Part shown: piece by piece, positions 25,905-34,204 of the stretch | Numbering within the stretch: the first letter of the stretch is position 1 | How the letters are laid out: every line of letters begins with the position of its first letter | NCBI GenBank assembly: GCA_020628935.1 | Contig: JAHDEG010000015.1 | Coordinates: 1 to 40,739, forward strand | DNA from: Flavobacteriales bacterium | GTDB taxonomy: Bacteria; Bacteroidota; Bacteroidia; Flavobacteriales_G; JALEGO01 | Reading direction: 5' to 3' | Length of the DNA: 40,739 nt | The notes under the pieces: model-generated | Told to the model about the DNA's origin: nothing | What the model saw: only the letters and a program-made list of their open reading frames with translations | Databases searched by the model: none | Position numbers and translations under genes: made by a program

Positions 25905-26426
25905 TTATTTATTTGTACAGGCTTCATTAATCATGTCTTGGGCTAATTTATATCCAAAATTTAAGGCATTGTGCATATCGTTACATCCTCTTACTGAGTC
26001 TTTAATTGCAAAATACTCCATTCCTCTATTAAAAATGGCATCGGTATAATCAGGTTTAAGTGTTATAGCTTTTGTGTAATCTTTAATGGCATCATTTGTT
26101 TTATTTTTAAAGTGATAAGCCCACCCTCTTAAAAAGTATGCATTTGAATGACTTGGCTGAAGATCAATGTACGTGTTTAAATCATCTATAGCTTTATCAA
26201 AGTCTTTTTTTGCAACGTAACAATTTGCTCTGTTAAAGTAAGCAGTTGAGATTCCGTCATCCAATTTTATACATTCTGAAAACAAAGTTATAGCAGTATC
26301 AATTTTTTCATTGGAAAAAGCATTACTAGCCTGCTTAAATTTTTCTTTAGCTAATTGCGTTTTTTTTCCTGAACATGAAGCTAAAAATAGAACAACAACT
26401 GTAAAAACAAACCAATTTTTAAGCAT
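25905..26426 (-). CDS. TPR-repeat lipoprotein
   Basis: The 173-aa product starts with a lipoprotein signal peptide (VVLFLASCSGKK; lipid Cys at about 18). The rest is made of at least three tetratricopeptide repeats, for example STAYFNRANCYVAKKDFDKA and NAYFLRGWAYHFKNKTNDAI. TPR lipoproteins often act as scaffold at the outer membrane. It is the first gene of a three-gene minus-strand operon and is preceded by a TAnnTTTG box at 26448-26455. The final gene's stop codon lies 7 bases upstream of the PapD-like start. It is likely a local assembly factor for that set, but nothing in the sequence says what is assembled. Confidence 0.88.
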   Translation of the reverse strand: MLKNWFVFTVVVLFLASCSGKKTQLAKEKFKQASNAFSNEKIDTAITLFSECIKLDDGISTAYFNRANCYVAKKDFDKAIDDLNTYIDLQPSHSNAYFLRGWAYHFKNKTNDAIKDYTKAITLKPDYTDAIFNRGMEYFAIKDSVRGCNDMHNALNFGYKLAQDMINEACTNK

Positions 26427-26447
26427 ATTACTTTATTATTATGAGTG

Positions 26448-26455
26448 CAAATATA
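26448..26455 (-). promoter_or_regulatory. TAnnTTTG -7 box for the TPR/PapD/MORN operon
   Basis: The minus strand reads TATATTTG, ending 22 bases before the ATG at 26426 (leader of about 18 bases). No convincing -33 element is seen. It sits in the 229-base gap shared with the divergent Spy-like gene. Confidence 0.4.
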
Positions 26456-26622
26456 TAATTTACCTTCAATACTTTGTAACAAGTTTTGAGGCTTGTTTAA
26501 AAGATTTATTAGTTATTGTTATTAAAGTCTTTTGGGAGGATGTTTTTTGTCTTTTGCGAGCAAATGTTTAATAGTTAACACGAATTCGTTTTAGATCGTT
26601 TATTATGGAATGCTTTTTGTTT

Positions 26623-26630
26623 TATATTTG
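26623..26630 (+). promoter_or_regulatory. TAnnTTTG -7 box for the Spy-like gene
   Basis: TATATTTG on the plus strand ends 25 bases before the ATG at 26656, a usual distance. With the mirror box at 26448-26455 this makes a divergent promoter pair in the same intergenic gap. Confidence 0.45.
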
Positions 26631-26655
26631 AAAATATAAATTAAATACATTAATT

Positions 26656-27147
26656 ATGAAAAAAGTTATTTTAAGTCTTTCAATAGCAGTGTTTATGTCA
26701 CTTTCTACATTTGCTCAAAATATGGAAGCTCAAAAAGTGAAACAGGTAGACCCTAAAGTAAGAGCAGAAAAAGTTGCAGATAAATTAACTGCTGAGCTTG
26801 GTTTAGATAAAGATCAAAGAAATAGAGTTATTGCTTTGAACCAGAAAAAATTTGCTGATGTTAAAGCTTTAGATACTAAATACAATAATGACAGAAAAGG
26901 TCACGAAGCTGAATACAAAAAATTACGTTCAGATTACAGAAACAACGTATCTCAATTATTAACTCCTGAGCAATTAGAGAAAATGAAAGCTAATAAAGCT
27001 TCACATGCTGGTCATGATCATTCAGGTCACGATCATTCAGGTCATGCTCATCCTCATAAAAAACAAATGATTAAAAAATCAACAATGAGCAAACAAGCTG
27101 CACCTGCACAAGTTCAGCCGGCTACAAAAAAAGTAATGTCGGAATAA
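26656..27147 (+). CDS. Periplasmic Spy/CpxP-like protein with His-rich tail
   Basis: This 163-aa protein has a signal peptide (MKKVILSLSIAVFMSLSTFA). Its middle, residues ~30-115, is a long helical region with KVADKLTAELGLDKDQRNRV and LLTPEQLEKM, the latter like the LTxxQ motif of Spy/CpxP. It ends in a His-rich stretch, AGHDHSGHDHSGHAHPHKK, coded by three 15-bp repeats. The His tail could bind Ni, Zn or Cu. It is monocistronic: a strong terminator follows and the RND adaptor begins 160 bases on with its own promoter-like box. It could be a periplasmic chaperone or a metal buffer. The His-tail function is an inference. Confidence 0.82.
   Translation: MKKVILSLSIAVFMSLSTFAQNMEAQKVKQVDPKVRAEKVADKLTAELGLDKDQRNRVIALNQKKFADVKALDTKYNNDRKGHEAEYKKLRSDYRNNVSQLLTPEQLEKMKANKASHAGHDHSGHDHSGHAHPHKKQMIKKSTMSKQAAPAQVQPATKKVMSE
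27010..27054 (+). repeat. Three 15-bp tandem repeats coding His-rich motif
   Basis: GGTCATGATCATTCA (27010), GGTCACGATCATTCA (27025) and GGTCATGCTCATCCT (27040) follow each other without gap. They encode GHDHS, GHDHS and GHAHP. The copies differ mostly at one third-codon position, so recent slippage duplication is likely. Confidence 0.85.
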
Positions 27148-27164
27148 GTTTTATAACTTAATCT

Positions 27165-27207
27165 CAAAAAATCCCCAAACCGTTTCACGGTTTGGGGATT
27201 TTTTTTT
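27165..27207 (+). terminator. Strong rho-independent terminator after the Spy-like gene
   Basis: ATCCCCAAACCG (27171-27182) pairs perfectly with CGGTTTGGGGAT (27188-27199) around the TTTCA loop, with A residues before and nine T residues after. This is the clearest terminator in the window. It separates the Spy-like gene from the efflux operon. Confidence 0.95.
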
Positions 27208-27275
27208 GCTTACTAACCAACTAAACAATTATTAGTTAAGTTATGTTAATGAACTCACAAGTAAGTATATTATTT

Positions 27276-27283
27276 TAATTTTG
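27276..27283 (+). promoter_or_regulatory. TAnnTTTG -7 box for the efflux operon
   Basis: TAATTTTG on the plus strand ends 24 bases before the ATG at 27308 and lies past the terminator. It is the only such box in this gap and would drive the four-gene efflux operon. A -33 TTG is not evident. Confidence 0.4.
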
Positions 27284-27307
27284 TGAAAACTTAAGTCTCC
27301 CGCTCTA

Positions 27308-28414
27308 ATGAATAAATGGCTTCGTCCGGCAGTAATAATTTTACTATCAATAACGGCAACGTTAATATTGGTAAAATTCATCTCATCCTTCCAAAAACCA
27401 ATTAAACCAGTTGAAGATATAGAAACAGTTAAGGGAGTTCAGGTTAAAAGTGTTTCTTTGGGTAATGTTATAGCTGTTATACCTGTTTCGGGCACAGTAT
27501 CTTCCTACAACCAAATTGAGCTTTTTTCTGAAGTAAGTGGAATGTTATTAAACAGAAACTTTAGAGAAGGCACTTATTTTAGCCAGGGTGATGTAGTTGC
27601 AAAAATAGAATCGGAAGAATTAGAGTATAATTTGCAAGCTCAAAAAAGCAACTTGTTAAATCAAGTAGCTAAAATGATGGGCGATATTGAGCTTGATTAT
27701 CCATCAGAAAAAGCAACATGGGAAACATTTTTAAATAGTATTGATGTCACAAAACCACTTCCTCCATTACCTAAAATGTCTAACGATAAAATTAAGAGAT
27801 ACTTGGCGGGTAAAAGTATCTTAAATACGTATTTTTCAATAAAAAGTCAAGAAGGTAGACTTTCTAAATTTACAATCAGAGCTCCATTTAGTGGGGTGCT
27901 TTCTATTGCAAATGTTGCCCCAAACTCAACGGTAAGAGTAGGGCAGAAGTTAGGTGAGTTTATTGAAACCGGCAGATATGAGCTGGTAGCTGAGCTTAGT
28001 AATAATGATTTACAGTATGTAAAAGTAGGCTCAGAAGTTAATTTTTCAGATTCTGAATCTAAAGAGATTAAAGGTAAAGTTACACGAATTAATCAAACAT
28101 TAAATGCTTCTCAAATGGTGTCTGTTTATATTCAGGTGTACAACAAAACAATTAAAAATGGTATGTTTTTAAGTGGTGAAATAAATGGCGAAAGCTACGA
28201 TTCTTCTATTTATGTGAATCGTAAGCTGTTATTCGATAATAAAATTTTTGTTGTTGAGGGAGATACACTTACAGAAAAGCCAATTGAAGTGCTTCAACTT
28301 TCAGGTGAACAAGCTCTTATTAGAGGTTTAAACAATAATGATGAAATAGTACAAGGTAATATAAAAGGGTTGTTTCCTGGAATGAAGGTTCGTAAAATCG
28401 AAAACGAAAAATGA
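27308..28414 (+). CDS. RND efflux periplasmic adaptor (membrane fusion protein)
   Basis: The 368-aa product has one N-terminal membrane anchor (residues 9-29, VIILLSITATLILVKFI). It then has a lipoyl/barrel-sandwich half (VSGTVSSYNQIELFSEVSGM and FREGTYFSQGDVVAKIES), a short helical hairpin, and a beta-barrel (RAPFSGVLSIANVAPNSTVRVGQK). This is the HlyD/AcrA-type adaptor that links the pump to the outer membrane channel. The hairpin is shorter than AcrA's. It overlaps the pump gene by 4 bases (ATGA). Substrates of the complex are not readable from sequence. Confidence 0.92.
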   Translation: MNKWLRPAVIILLSITATLILVKFISSFQKPIKPVEDIETVKGVQVKSVSLGNVIAVIPVSGTVSSYNQIELFSEVSGMLLNRNFREGTYFSQGDVVAKIESEELEYNLQAQKSNLLNQVAKMMGDIELDYPSEKATWETFLNSIDVTKPLPPLPKMSNDKIKRYLAGKSILNTYFSIKSQEGRLSKFTIRAPFSGVLSIANVAPNSTVRVGQKLGEFIETGRYELVAELSNNDLQYVKVGSEVNFSDSESKEIKGKVTRINQTLNASQMVSVYIQVYNKTIKNGMFLSGEINGESYDSSIYVNRKLLFDNKIFVVEGDTLTEKPIEVLQLSGEQALIRGLNNNDEIVQGNIKGLFPGMKVRKIENEK

Positions 28415-31400
28415 GAGCACTTATAAAGTATTTTATAAAGTACCCCATTGCCGGTAACGTACTGCTCATACTTATCTTAATTTTCGGATACTTTGGCTTA
28501 CAGTCGCTAAGAAAAACGTTTTTTCCAGAAAACGAGTCTAGTCTTATTTTAATTCAAGTTGTGTATCCTGGGGCCTCTCCTTCAGAAATTGAGGAGGGTA
28601 TAATATTAAAAATTGAAGATGAACTTGATGGCTTATCAGGTATCGATCGTTTAACCTCCAATTCACTAGAAAATGCTGGAACTGTTAGAGTAGAAGTTGA
28701 TCCTGACTATAAAACAGAAACCGTACTGCAAGATTTAAAGAATGCTGTAGATCGCATAAACTCTTTTCCTGACGGGATGGAACCACCCATAATTTATATC
28801 AAAGAAATCAATAGTTTGGCCATCAATTTTGCTTTAAGTGGCGATTTAAGGTTAGAACAGCTCAAAGAAATTGCAAGAAAGGTTGAAACAGACTTACAAA
28901 CTGTTGATGGAATATCTAAAGTGGAATTGGCAGGATTTCCTGATAAAGAAATTGAAATTCAAGTTAGTGACGATGGACTTAAAAAATATGGTGTAAAAAT
29001 TTCTGATATTTCAAATGCGGTTAAACAAAATAATTTAGAGTTAACGGGAGGAACAATAGAAACCGAGCAAGAAAAAATTCTTATTAGGGCTAAAAACAGA
29101 AAATATGAAGCTCTTGAGTTGGAAAATATAATTGTAAAAGTTTATCCTAACGGTAAGCCAATTTTTTTAAGTCAAGTTGCAACTGTAAAAGAAATTTGGG
29201 TGGATGAACCTTCAAAACAATATTTTCAAGGTAACCCGGCAATTGTAGTTTCTGTATACCACACTATTTATGAAGATATTGTAGATATTACGGAACACGT
29301 AAAAGTGTATATCGATAATTTTAACAAAGATAATTCTGCAGTTCAAGCATCAATAATTAATGACAGGTCAAAAGTGCTTAGAGAGCGAATAGATTTACTG
29401 TCCAACAACGGAATAATTGGCTTTGTAATGGTGTTGGTGTTATTATCTTTTTTCTTGCACCCACGGTTGGCAGGTTGGGTTGCATTAGGTATTCCAGTTT
29501 CGTTCGCAGGTATGTTTATTGCTTCCTCTTTTTACGGATTATCAATAAACGTGATATCGTTATTTGGTATGATTATCGTTATAGGTATTTTGGTGGATGA
29601 TGGAATAATTATCTCTGAAAATATTTTTCAGCATTGGGAGAGAGGCAAAAATCCAATTCAGGCTGCTGTAGATGCAACTATGGAAGTTTTACCAGCTGTA
29701 TTCTCTGCAATAATGACTACCGCTATAGCTTTTTCTCTTTTCTTTTTACTAGATGGCCGTTTAGGCGAGTTTTTCCCCGAAATGGGTTTTGTGGTTATTG
29801 CAACGCTTCTGTTTTCACTTGTAGAAGGCGTTTTCATCCTCCCAGCCCATATTGCACACTCAAAAGCTTTAAGTAAAGAAGGATTAGAAAAAAAATCATG
29901 GGTAAATAAAGTAACCGATGCCTTTGCCAATGGTATGGAGTACACTAAAATTAAGCTTTACAAACCAATACTATTGTTTGCAATTAAAAATCCTTTAGTG
30001 ATAGTAGTAATTAGTATTTGTTTTTTTGTGATTACGTTTACTGGGGTAAAAAGTGGATTAATTAGAACTACAGTTTTTCCTGATATTGAGGGAGATTTTC
30101 TTTCAGTAAATTTAGAAATGCCTGCAGGTACAAATGAAAAAATTACTGAAAATTGGATCAATCATGTTCAAAATAAGATACTTGATATTGGTAAAGAAAT
30201 TGATGCGAAAAGTGAAACAGATAAAAGTATTTTTACAGGAATTCAAACTAGCCTAGGCCCAGCGGTTAATAAAGCTACCATGCGTTTGGTTCTCTTACCT
30301 GGGGAGGAAAGAAATTTGCGGAGTTCAGAAATCGTGAACCTTATTCAAGAAAGGGTAGGAGAAATACCCGGAGCAGAAAAATTTACTGTTCGCTCAGATG
30401 GTCCATTTGGTAGGGCGGTATCAATTGTATTGTACTCAGATAACTTTGATGAGTTAATGAATGCAAAAAATACATTAATTAAAAAAATTAAAACCTTTGG
30501 TACACTTAAAAACATTGAATCATCTGATCAACAAGGCTTTAAAGAGGTTTATTTAACACTAAACCAAAGGGCAAAAGAACAAGGTTTTACCTCGTTAGAA
30601 ATCATTGGAGAAGTAAGAAGAGCGTTCTTTGGTCAAGAGGTTCAGCGACTTCAAAAAGGGACTGATCAAGTTAAAATATGGGTTAGATACGATAAAGAAA
30701 ACCGAAACTCATTGGGCGATTTAGAAAACATGCATGTTGTTTTGAGAGGTAAAGAATACTTCCTTAAAAACCTAGTTAACTTTGAGTCTAAACGAGGTAT
30801 AGTATCAATAGATCACGTTGATGGAAAACGTTCGGTAACTATTAATGCAGATATGCTCAATCCCAGAAAAGACAGTCCTAACAGTGCTATCGCACAAATT
30901 AAATCGGAAGTTTTACCTGAAATTATGTCAACAAACCCAAATGTTAACTACTCTGTTGAAGGGCAAATTAGAGAGCAAGAGAAAACAGCCAAATCTGCTT
31001 CAATAGCTGGGCCAGTTGTTTTAATTCTAATAATCGCCATAGTAGTACTAACTTTTAGGTCTTTCTTGCAAGCCGCAACGGTTTTTATTATGGTCCCATT
31101 CGGATTTATTGGGGTGGGATGGGGACATTTTTTTCATGATGTTCAAATATCTATGTTTTCGTGGTTTGGAGTAATCGCATTAATTGGAGTAATGATAAAC
31201 GATGCACTAGTATTTATCGGTGCATTTAATACCAATATGAAAACAGGAATGTCGTTTAAAGATTCTTTAATAGAGTCGGGTTTATCTCGTTACCGTCCTA
31301 TTTTGCTAACATCTGTCACAACAATTGCAGGTTTAGGTCCCCTAATTTTAGAAACAAGCTTTCAAGCTCAGTTTTTAGTTCCTATGGCAATAGCAATAGC

Positions 31401-31575
31401 TTACGGACTTGTGGTGGCAACTTTTTTAACACTTATATTTTTGCCTGCAGTATTGCAATTAATAAATATGTTAAGGCGATTTGTTTATTGGGTAATAAAT
31501 GGCGAGAAAGCTTCTGCCGAATCAGTTGAGCCTTCCGTAAAAGAGTTAAAATATGAAAACTTAGAAATACATTAA
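28411..31575 (+). CDS. RND-family efflux pump (inner membrane permease)
   Basis: This 1054-aa protein has the AcrB-like layout: 12 transmembrane segments and two large periplasmic loops. The TM4 acidic pair is present (IGILVDDGIIISENIFQHW). The TM10 segment is GVMINDALVFIGAF, so the AcrB Lys940 position is Asn and the next residue Asp. N-terminal PGASPSEIEEGIILKIEDEL and later PLILETSFQAQFLVP match the HAE/hydrophobe-exporter group. The AcrB proton relay residues are thus only partly conserved, as in some known Bacteroidetes and Gammaproteobacteria pumps. It starts inside the adaptor stop and is followed 2 bases later by the TolC gene. Substrate specificity is not determined. Confidence 0.93.
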   Translation: MRALIKYFIKYPIAGNVLLILILIFGYFGLQSLRKTFFPENESSLILIQVVYPGASPSEIEEGIILKIEDELDGLSGIDRLTSNSLENAGTVRVEVDPDYKTETVLQDLKNAVDRINSFPDGMEPPIIYIKEINSLAINFALSGDLRLEQLKEIARKVETDLQTVDGISKVELAGFPDKEIEIQVSDDGLKKYGVKISDISNAVKQNNLELTGGTIETEQEKILIRAKNRKYEALELENIIVKVYPNGKPIFLSQVATVKEIWVDEPSKQYFQGNPAIVVSVYHTIYEDIVDITEHVKVYIDNFNKDNSAVQASIINDRSKVLRERIDLLSNNGIIGFVMVLVLLSFFLHPRLAGWVALGIPVSFAGMFIASSFYGLSINVISLFGMIIVIGILVDDGIIISENIFQHWERGKNPIQAAVDATMEVLPAVFSAIMTTAIAFSLFFLLDGRLGEFFPEMGFVVIATLLFSLVEGVFILPAHIAHSKALSKEGLEKKSWVNKVTDAFANGMEYTKIKLYKPILLFAIKNPLVIVVISICFFVITFTGVKSGLIRTTVFPDIEGDFLSVNLEMPAGTNEKITENWINHVQNKILDIGKEIDAKSETDKSIFTGIQTSLGPAVNKATMRLVLLPGEERNLRSSEIVNLIQERVGEIPGAEKFTVRSDGPFGRAVSIVLYSDNFDELMNAKNTLIKKIKTFGTLKNIESSDQQGFKEVYLTLNQRAKEQGFTSLEIIGEVRRAFFGQEVQRLQKGTDQVKIWVRYDKENRNSLGDLENMHVVLRGKEYFLKNLVNFESKRGIVSIDHVDGKRSVTINADMLNPRKDSPNSAIAQIKSEVLPEIMSTNPNVNYSVEGQIREQEKTAKSASIAGPVVLILIIAIVVLTFRSFLQAATVFIMVPFGFIGVGWGHFFHDVQISMFSWFGVIALIGVMINDALVFIGAFNTNMKTGMSFKDSLIESGLSRYRPILLTSVTTIAGLGPLILETSFQAQFLVPMAIAIAYGLVVATFLTLIFLPAVLQLINMLRRFVYWVINGEKASAESVEPSVKELKYENLEIH

Positions 31576-31577
31576 AT

Positions 31578-32888
31578 ATGGTACGTTATATTTTGTTTTT
31601 TCTTTTTGTTTTTTCAGGATTTAAAGCATCCTCTCAAATACTAACTTTAAGTGAAGCTATAACAAAAGCTCTTGCGCAAAATTACAGCGTTAAGGTAGCT
31701 AAAAATAACATTGAAATTGCCCAAAATACCAATAATATAGGTAATGCAGGGTTACTACCAACTCTTGGGGTTAATGCAGGTTACAGTTATACAAATTCAA
31801 AAGCAGATCTCGAATTTTCTGGGGGAATTCCACCTCAAAATGATGCGGTTCAAGAATCTCAAAATTACAATGCATCCATTGTGGCTAATTATGTTTTATT
31901 TAATGGTTTGGCTAATATTACAGCCTTTAAACAACTGGGGGCTCAAAGTGATTTAGCTGAGTTACAAACGCGACTCTCCATTGAGAGTACTGTTTTACAG
32001 GTTGTAAATGCATATTTTCAATTGGTTCGTGAGCAGCAGCAGCTAGAGATATTATCTTTCACAAAATCAATTTCTAAGGAAAGATTGAAAAGAACAGAAA
32101 TTAGTTATGAGTATGGTTCTGGAGGGAAAATTGATCAGTTAAACGCACAGGTAGATTTTAATCAAGATAGCTCTAACTATCTGTCAATGTTACAAAACGT
32201 AAATACTAGCAAAAATGAACTTAATTTTTTAATGGGGGAGGATATGCAAAATGTATTTACTGTTGATACTTCATCTTTCAAAGTAAATGAATTAGCTACT
32301 TTTTCTCAAGTAGTTTCTGATGCAAAAGCCAATAACGTAAATCTTTTGTTAGCATCTGTAAACTTGGAGCTGTCAGAAATTAGTGAGAAGTTGAATAAAT
32401 CATTTTACTACCCTCAGGTTGCTTTAAATGCTTCATATGGCTACAATAGGTCAGAAAATACAGTGGGTATTTTGTTAAGTAATCAGTCATTGGGTTTTAC
32501 GGGAGGAATAACGTTAGGGTGGAATCTTTTTGATGGTAACAGAAGAAAAACTGCCCTTCAGAACGCTAAAATACAGTTAGAAAGCGGAGAGTATCGAAAA
32601 AAAGAAGCGGAATTGCTTATTCAAAAAGAGTTGCAGAATATGTATGATCTTCATCAGAATAATTTACGAATCGTAGAATTAGAGAAACAAAATATAAAAT
32701 ATGTTGAGCTAAATTTATCCAGATCACAATCGTTATTTAACGGAGGACAAATAAGTAGTTTAGAATTTAGGCAAGCTCAGCTTAATTTGCAATTAAGTAA
32801 AAGCAGATTAAGTAATGCTATATACGCTTCAAAAATTACTGAATACCAGTTAATGCGTTTGAGAGGAAATATTTTAAAGACCAATTGA
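31578..32888 (+). CDS. TolC-family outer membrane efflux channel
   Basis: The 436-aa protein has a signal peptide (MVRYILFFLFVFSGFKASSQ), then the LTLSEAITKALAQNYSVKVAKNN start and two halves of alpha-helical barrel separated by short outer membrane strands, as in TolC/OprM. The second half repeats the pattern (NLELSEISEKLNKSFYYPQV, then GWNLFDGNRRKTALQNA). Length is normal. It starts 2 bases after the pump, and its TGA overlaps the TTG start of the next gene, so all three parts of the tripartite efflux system are translated from one transcript. Confidence 0.93.
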   Translation: MVRYILFFLFVFSGFKASSQILTLSEAITKALAQNYSVKVAKNNIEIAQNTNNIGNAGLLPTLGVNAGYSYTNSKADLEFSGGIPPQNDAVQESQNYNASIVANYVLFNGLANITAFKQLGAQSDLAELQTRLSIESTVLQVVNAYFQLVREQQQLEILSFTKSISKERLKRTEISYEYGSGGKIDQLNAQVDFNQDSSNYLSMLQNVNTSKNELNFLMGEDMQNVFTVDTSSFKVNELATFSQVVSDAKANNVNLLLASVNLELSEISEKLNKSFYYPQVALNASYGYNRSENTVGILLSNQSLGFTGGITLGWNLFDGNRRKTALQNAKIQLESGEYRKKEAELLIQKELQNMYDLHQNNLRIVELEKQNIKYVELNLSRSQSLFNGGQISSLEFRQAQLNLQLSKSRLSNAIYASKITEYQLMRLRGNILKTN

Positions 32889-34204
32889 TCATTAAATTAT
32901 TTTGCTTTTTACTCATCTTATTCACTTCATCAAATTTACCAGCTCAGTTATCTTACTTTCCACCTACAGGTAACAGTGATTGGGATACTTTATCACCACA
33001 ATCTTTAAATTGGTGTCAGAGCAGTATAGATAGTTTGTATGAACTATTAGAAGAAAATGAGACTAAAGCTTTTATTATTCTAAAAGATGGCAAAATAGTA
33101 GTAGAAAAGTATTTTGGTAATCATACAGTAAGTACTCCTTGGTACTGGGCTTCTGCAGGTAAAGCACTAACGGCTACTTTAATTGGAATTGCTCAGCAAG
33201 AAACGCTTTTAGACATTAACGATGCCAGTAACCTTTATTTAGGAGAGGGCTGGACAAATTGTGATTTAGCATCAGAAAATGAAATTACTATTAAAAATCA
33301 GTTAACAATGACAACTGGCTTAAATGACGGTGTTTTAAACAATAATTGTACGTTAGATACATGTTTAAATTGCATAGCCAGTGTAAATGATCGCTGGGCA
33401 TATCATAATGGTCCATATACATTGCTTGGTGAAATTATTGAGTCTGTATCTGGCCTAACGCTTAATCAATTTGCTACTACCAAATTAAAGTCTAAAATTG
33501 GGATGACTGGGAGTTATGTTTCGTTAGATTACGATAATGTCTTTTTTAGTACCGCCCGCTCAATGGCTAGGTTTGGTATGCTCATTTCAAACAATGGGGA
33601 GTGGGATGATATTGCAGTATTGTCTGATACCAATTATGTACAAGAAATGGTTAATCCATCCCAAAACATTAATGAATCTTATGGTTACTTATGGTGGTTG
33701 AATGGTCAAAACTCTCATATGTTACCATCATCACAGTATGTTTTTAACGGAAGTATATTTCCTAATGCACCAAATGATATGTTTAGCGCTTTAGGTAAAA
33801 ATGGACAGTTTTTAAATATTGTTCCTAGTCAAAATCTAATTGTTATAAGAATGGGTAATTATCCATCAGAATCTCTAGTACCACATTTGTTTAATGATTT
33901 AATTTGGGAAAAAATAAATCTCTTGTCATGTAGCGAGGCAAATACAATCAGTAAGCTTAACTCAAACAGATCAAATACAATCTTTAAGCTGGTTAATAAT
34001 GATCAAATATTTATTGAAAATATGAGTGATAATATGAGAATATTCATTTACAACCCTAACGGAAAGCTTGTTTTAGAAGATCAAAAGTCAATAACTTTAA
34101 CAAGTAAATTTATTGATATATCTAGCCTGAAACCTGATCAAATTTATTTTTTAAAAGCAATTAATGACAATAATCAACTAAGCAGTTTTAAGTTTATTAA
34201 ATAA
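32885..34204 (+). CDS. Secreted class C beta-lactamase-like serine hydrolase with T9SS type A-like tail
   Basis: This 439-aa protein has a TTG start at 32885 overlapping the TolC stop (TTGA). No ATG lies nearby; the signal peptide IIKLFCFLLILFTSSNLPAQ confirms the choice. It has the SxxK motif Ser90-A-G-Lys93, the YxN motif Tyr173-H-Asn175 and a GKNGQFL segment near residue 305 in place of KTG. This is the beta-lactamase class C / penicillin-binding peptidase fold, which also covers esterases and D-aminopeptidases. The last ~70 residues (FIYNPNGKLVLED, then ISSLKPDQIYFLKA and KFIK) look like a type A T9SS sorting domain. Being the fourth gene of an efflux operon, it may act on a compound handled by the pump, but that is inference. 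Confidence 0.87.
   Translation: MIIKLFCFLLILFTSSNLPAQLSYFPPTGNSDWDTLSPQSLNWCQSSIDSLYELLEENETKAFIILKDGKIVVEKYFGNHTVSTPWYWASAGKALTATLIGIAQQETLLDINDASNLYLGEGWTNCDLASENEITIKNQLTMTTGLNDGVLNNNCTLDTCLNCIASVNDRWAYHNGPYTLLGEIIESVSGLTLNQFATTKLKSKIGMTGSYVSLDYDNVFFSTARSMARFGMLISNNGEWDDIAVLSDTNYVQEMVNPSQNINESYGYLWWLNGQNSHMLPSSQYVFNGSIFPNAPNDMFSALGKNGQFLNIVPSQNLIVIRMGNYPSESLVPHLFNDLIWEKINLLSCSEANTISKLNSNRSNTIFKLVNNDQIFIENMSDNMRIFIYNPNGKLVLEDQKSITLTSKFIDISSLKPDQIYFLKAINDNNQLSSFKFIK

Noticed and set aside
27010-27054. Short repeats as CRISPR
   Set aside because: Only three 15-bp units without spacers, in frame in a His-rich coding tail.
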